This document shows, piece after piece, positions 62,454 to 64,000 of a DNA stretch of 64,000 bases; position 1 is the first letter of the stretch; each line of letters opens with the position of its first letter. The notes beneath the pieces were generated by a model. It saw nothing but the letters and a program-made list of their open reading frames with translations. It was not told the DNA's origin and made no database searches. This DNA comes from Syngnathus acus (Eukaryota; Chordata; Actinopteri; Syngnathiformes; Syngnathidae). The position numbers were made by a program, and so were the translations under genes. The stretch spans positions 11,902,491 through 11,966,490 of the forward strand of contig NC_051092.1 of assembly GCF_901709675.1 (NCBI RefSeq), given 5' to 3'.

Positions 62454-62644
62454 AGGAGGAGGAGGAGCTCCGGCGCTACCTGTCCTGTCTGTTGTCGCTC
62501 TGATCAGATTAGAATAAGGCTTTCCAGCAGCGAGCACTGAGGAGGCACCGGCAGGTTGACACGCCGCCGCGCTCTCTTATTCATCGGCGGCGGGGGGCGC
62601 CACATTCGGCCCCCACCCACATCCACCTCCCACATCGTTTTCCA
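62450..62644 (+). promoter_or_regulatory. cacna2d1: GC/CpG-rich 5' UTR / promoter of cacna2d1
   Basis: CpG-dense (GCCGCCGCGCTC, TCGGCGGCGGGGGGCGCC) directly before the start codon, with no TATA box nearby. This fits a neuronal housekeeping-type promoter or leader. Confidence 0.5.
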
Positions 62645-62733
62645 ATGGATACCTGCAGGGCGCACGCTTGGACGTTCCAGGTCCTGCTCCTCCTGAGTGC
62701 CTCACGGGCTTCCCAGTTCCCCTCCTCGCTCCT
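62645..62733 (+). CDS. cacna2d1: Voltage-gated Ca2+ channel alpha-2/delta-1, first coding exon (signal peptide)
   Basis: ATG at 62645 opens MDTCRAHAWTFQVLLLLSAS then RASQFPSSL. It is a clear signal peptide with a Leu core, followed by QFPSSL, comparable to the EPFPSAV that starts mature human alpha-2/delta-1. A GTAAGT donor at 62734 leaves phase 2. The protein is the extracellular GPI-anchored calcium-channel subunit that sets channel number at synapses. With only 29 codons, homology alone is thin; position next to pclo (as in human) carries the call. The minus-strand frame over it is a shadow. Confidence 0.7.
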
Positions 62734-64000
62734 GTAAGTATTTAATCCAATTGATCCGCTGTCTTTTCTGTTCTCTTGTCTCGTCATCAAGGGTGGCCTC
62801 CTGCCAATACGCTCTTTATTTGTTTATATGAGGCGTTCGCGTGGCGTTGGTTGTCTGTCTACATGCGCGATCAATATGCGCGCGTGGGCTGGGAGGATGT
62901 CACCCACCTTTTGTGTGCGTGCGCCTGTCTTCTTTTGTCATCATCATCAAGTTATTTTTCAACTTGTTTGTCTTGCATCAGTCTGGTGTTAAATATGACA
63001 TTATATTGATGGATCATGGATAAGTGCTGTGCTTTCAAACTGGATACATAACTTATCATAATTGCTGGAGTGCTGGATATAACAGGCTGCTTATGGAAGT
63101 GCATTACTATTCATCCTGCACATGTAATGCTTTACTTAACTGGAGAAGGGACCAGGCATCTATATGGGGTAAGCGTTTGTTTGAGTGGAGCCACCATTTG
63201 TTGAATGCATTGAACACACTCAAATCAAACCTACCAAGGGTCACAACGAGGTATTCTGCCATTATGCAGCATTTCAACACTGATAAAATTTCCAAACAGG
63301 CACTGCACATTGGTTAAGCAAAAATAAGGGTGTGGCTATTTGTCTAAAAAATCAATTATAAACTGCAAAGTGCATGCAAGCCCCCAAGATTTTTGGAACA
63401 TGTCAGAGATTTTGGGAGACTCTCGAGGCTCCTTCTCGCCAAAGTGCATGCAAGCCCCCAAGATTTTTGGAACATTTCAGAGATTTTGGGAGACTCTCGA
63501 GGCTCCTTTTCGCAGATTTTGGCTTTGACGTAATGGTGTTTTCATATCATCGAGACTTACCTGTTTTCCAAAAGCTGACTAGGGACAAATCTAGAGACAT
63601 TTTTGGAGAGTCTGGGAAACTCTTGCCACTCCCTCCTGGTTGTAGTGAACGCAGGAGAAACTCACCAACACTTTGACCTGATAGTGGCTCCATGTCATCA
63701 AGACTTGCATATAGGGTACGACATACTTAACATTCACTGACAGTTCTACTGTTGCGAATCTGTCCATTTCGTTTTAAATTTCCTAACATCTTGACTATAT
63801 GGCTCTGGCAATTGTTAAGCAGTAATTGCAAGTATGTCTCTAATGACTCCAGCAAGACTTTTCTAAGTCTCCCATCCTTTTATCACCATGACGATGAGGT
63901 TTCATCACGGCGGCAAGCAATATATAAGCCTGTTTCCACGCGTATCCTGATGAGATACAAATGGATCATTTAGCCACACAAGAGACAGAGCAAAAGAAAT
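62734..64000 (+). other. cacna2d1: Start of cacna2d1 intron 1
   Basis: No exon is seen. The notable content is a 74-bp tandem duplication at 63366-63513. Confidence 0.55.
63366..63513. repeat. 74-bp direct tandem duplication
   Basis: Units 63366-63439 and 63440-63513 differ at only two bases by eye. Each holds AAGTGCATGCAAGCCCCCAA and GAGACTCTCGAGGCTCC. A third, weaker relative may follow at about 63598-63640 (TTTTTGGAGAGTCTGGGAAA). Confidence 0.95.

Noticed and set aside
63340-63676. Frames across the 74-bp duplication (RFLEHFRDFGRLSRLL repeated)
   Set aside because: 74 is not a multiple of 3, so the apparent repeat changes frame. No splice signals or homology.

Overview
This window is vertebrate nuclear DNA, most probably from a compact-genome (percomorph-like) teleost. 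Genes are split by GT-AG introns. Dinucleotide and tetranucleotide microsatellites are frequent, and the interspersed repeats are fish-type: Tc1 ends, hAT-like and other MITEs, and an L2-type LINE tail carrying an ATCC satellite. All three host genes lie on the + strand in the order sema3e - pclo - cacna2d1. This is the order known for human 7q21 (SEMA3E, PCLO, CACNA2D1), so the window is a conserved synteny block.

1-4515: the last 11 coding exons (528 codons) of semaphorin 3E, a secreted guidance ligand of plexin D1. They cover the second half of the sema domain, PSI, furin site, Ig domain and basic tail, followed by a 3' UTR to about 6.04 kb. 6.05-16.3 kb: intergenic DNA and/or the first intron of pclo, with microsatellites and one CpG-dense promoter-like block at 14.58-14.96 kb. 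No piccolo first exon of the mammalian type (start MGNE) was found.

16327-57038: almost all of piccolo (pclo), the giant presynaptic active-zone scaffold. Thirty-four exons join without a single phase conflict into 7319 codons plus a stop; mammalian piccolo is about 5100 residues. Order: Q/P-rich repeats; an array of ten piccolo-type zinc fingers (mammals have two) made by repeated duplication of one exon; a 6.35-kb exon encoding the disordered middle; Q-rich coiled coil; the coiled coil conserved for ELKS/CAST binding; PDZ; C2A with its 27-nt microexon; a linker; and C2B. The 3' UTR may run to 59.4 kb.

59.4-62.5 kb: intergenic DNA with an L2-type LINE fragment and GATA/GA microsatellites. 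62645-62733: a signal-peptide first exon that fits cacna2d1, followed by the start of its first intron.

The most interesting feature is the pclo zinc-finger array. Nine tandem exons each carry half of one finger at each end and, in the middle, a repeated [15 protein letters not shown] motif that plots as an ALPS-like (curvature-sensing) amphipathic helix. All these exons are phase 0-0 and split the finger at the same place, so exon number, by skipping or by copy-number change, can vary without breaking a finger or the frame.
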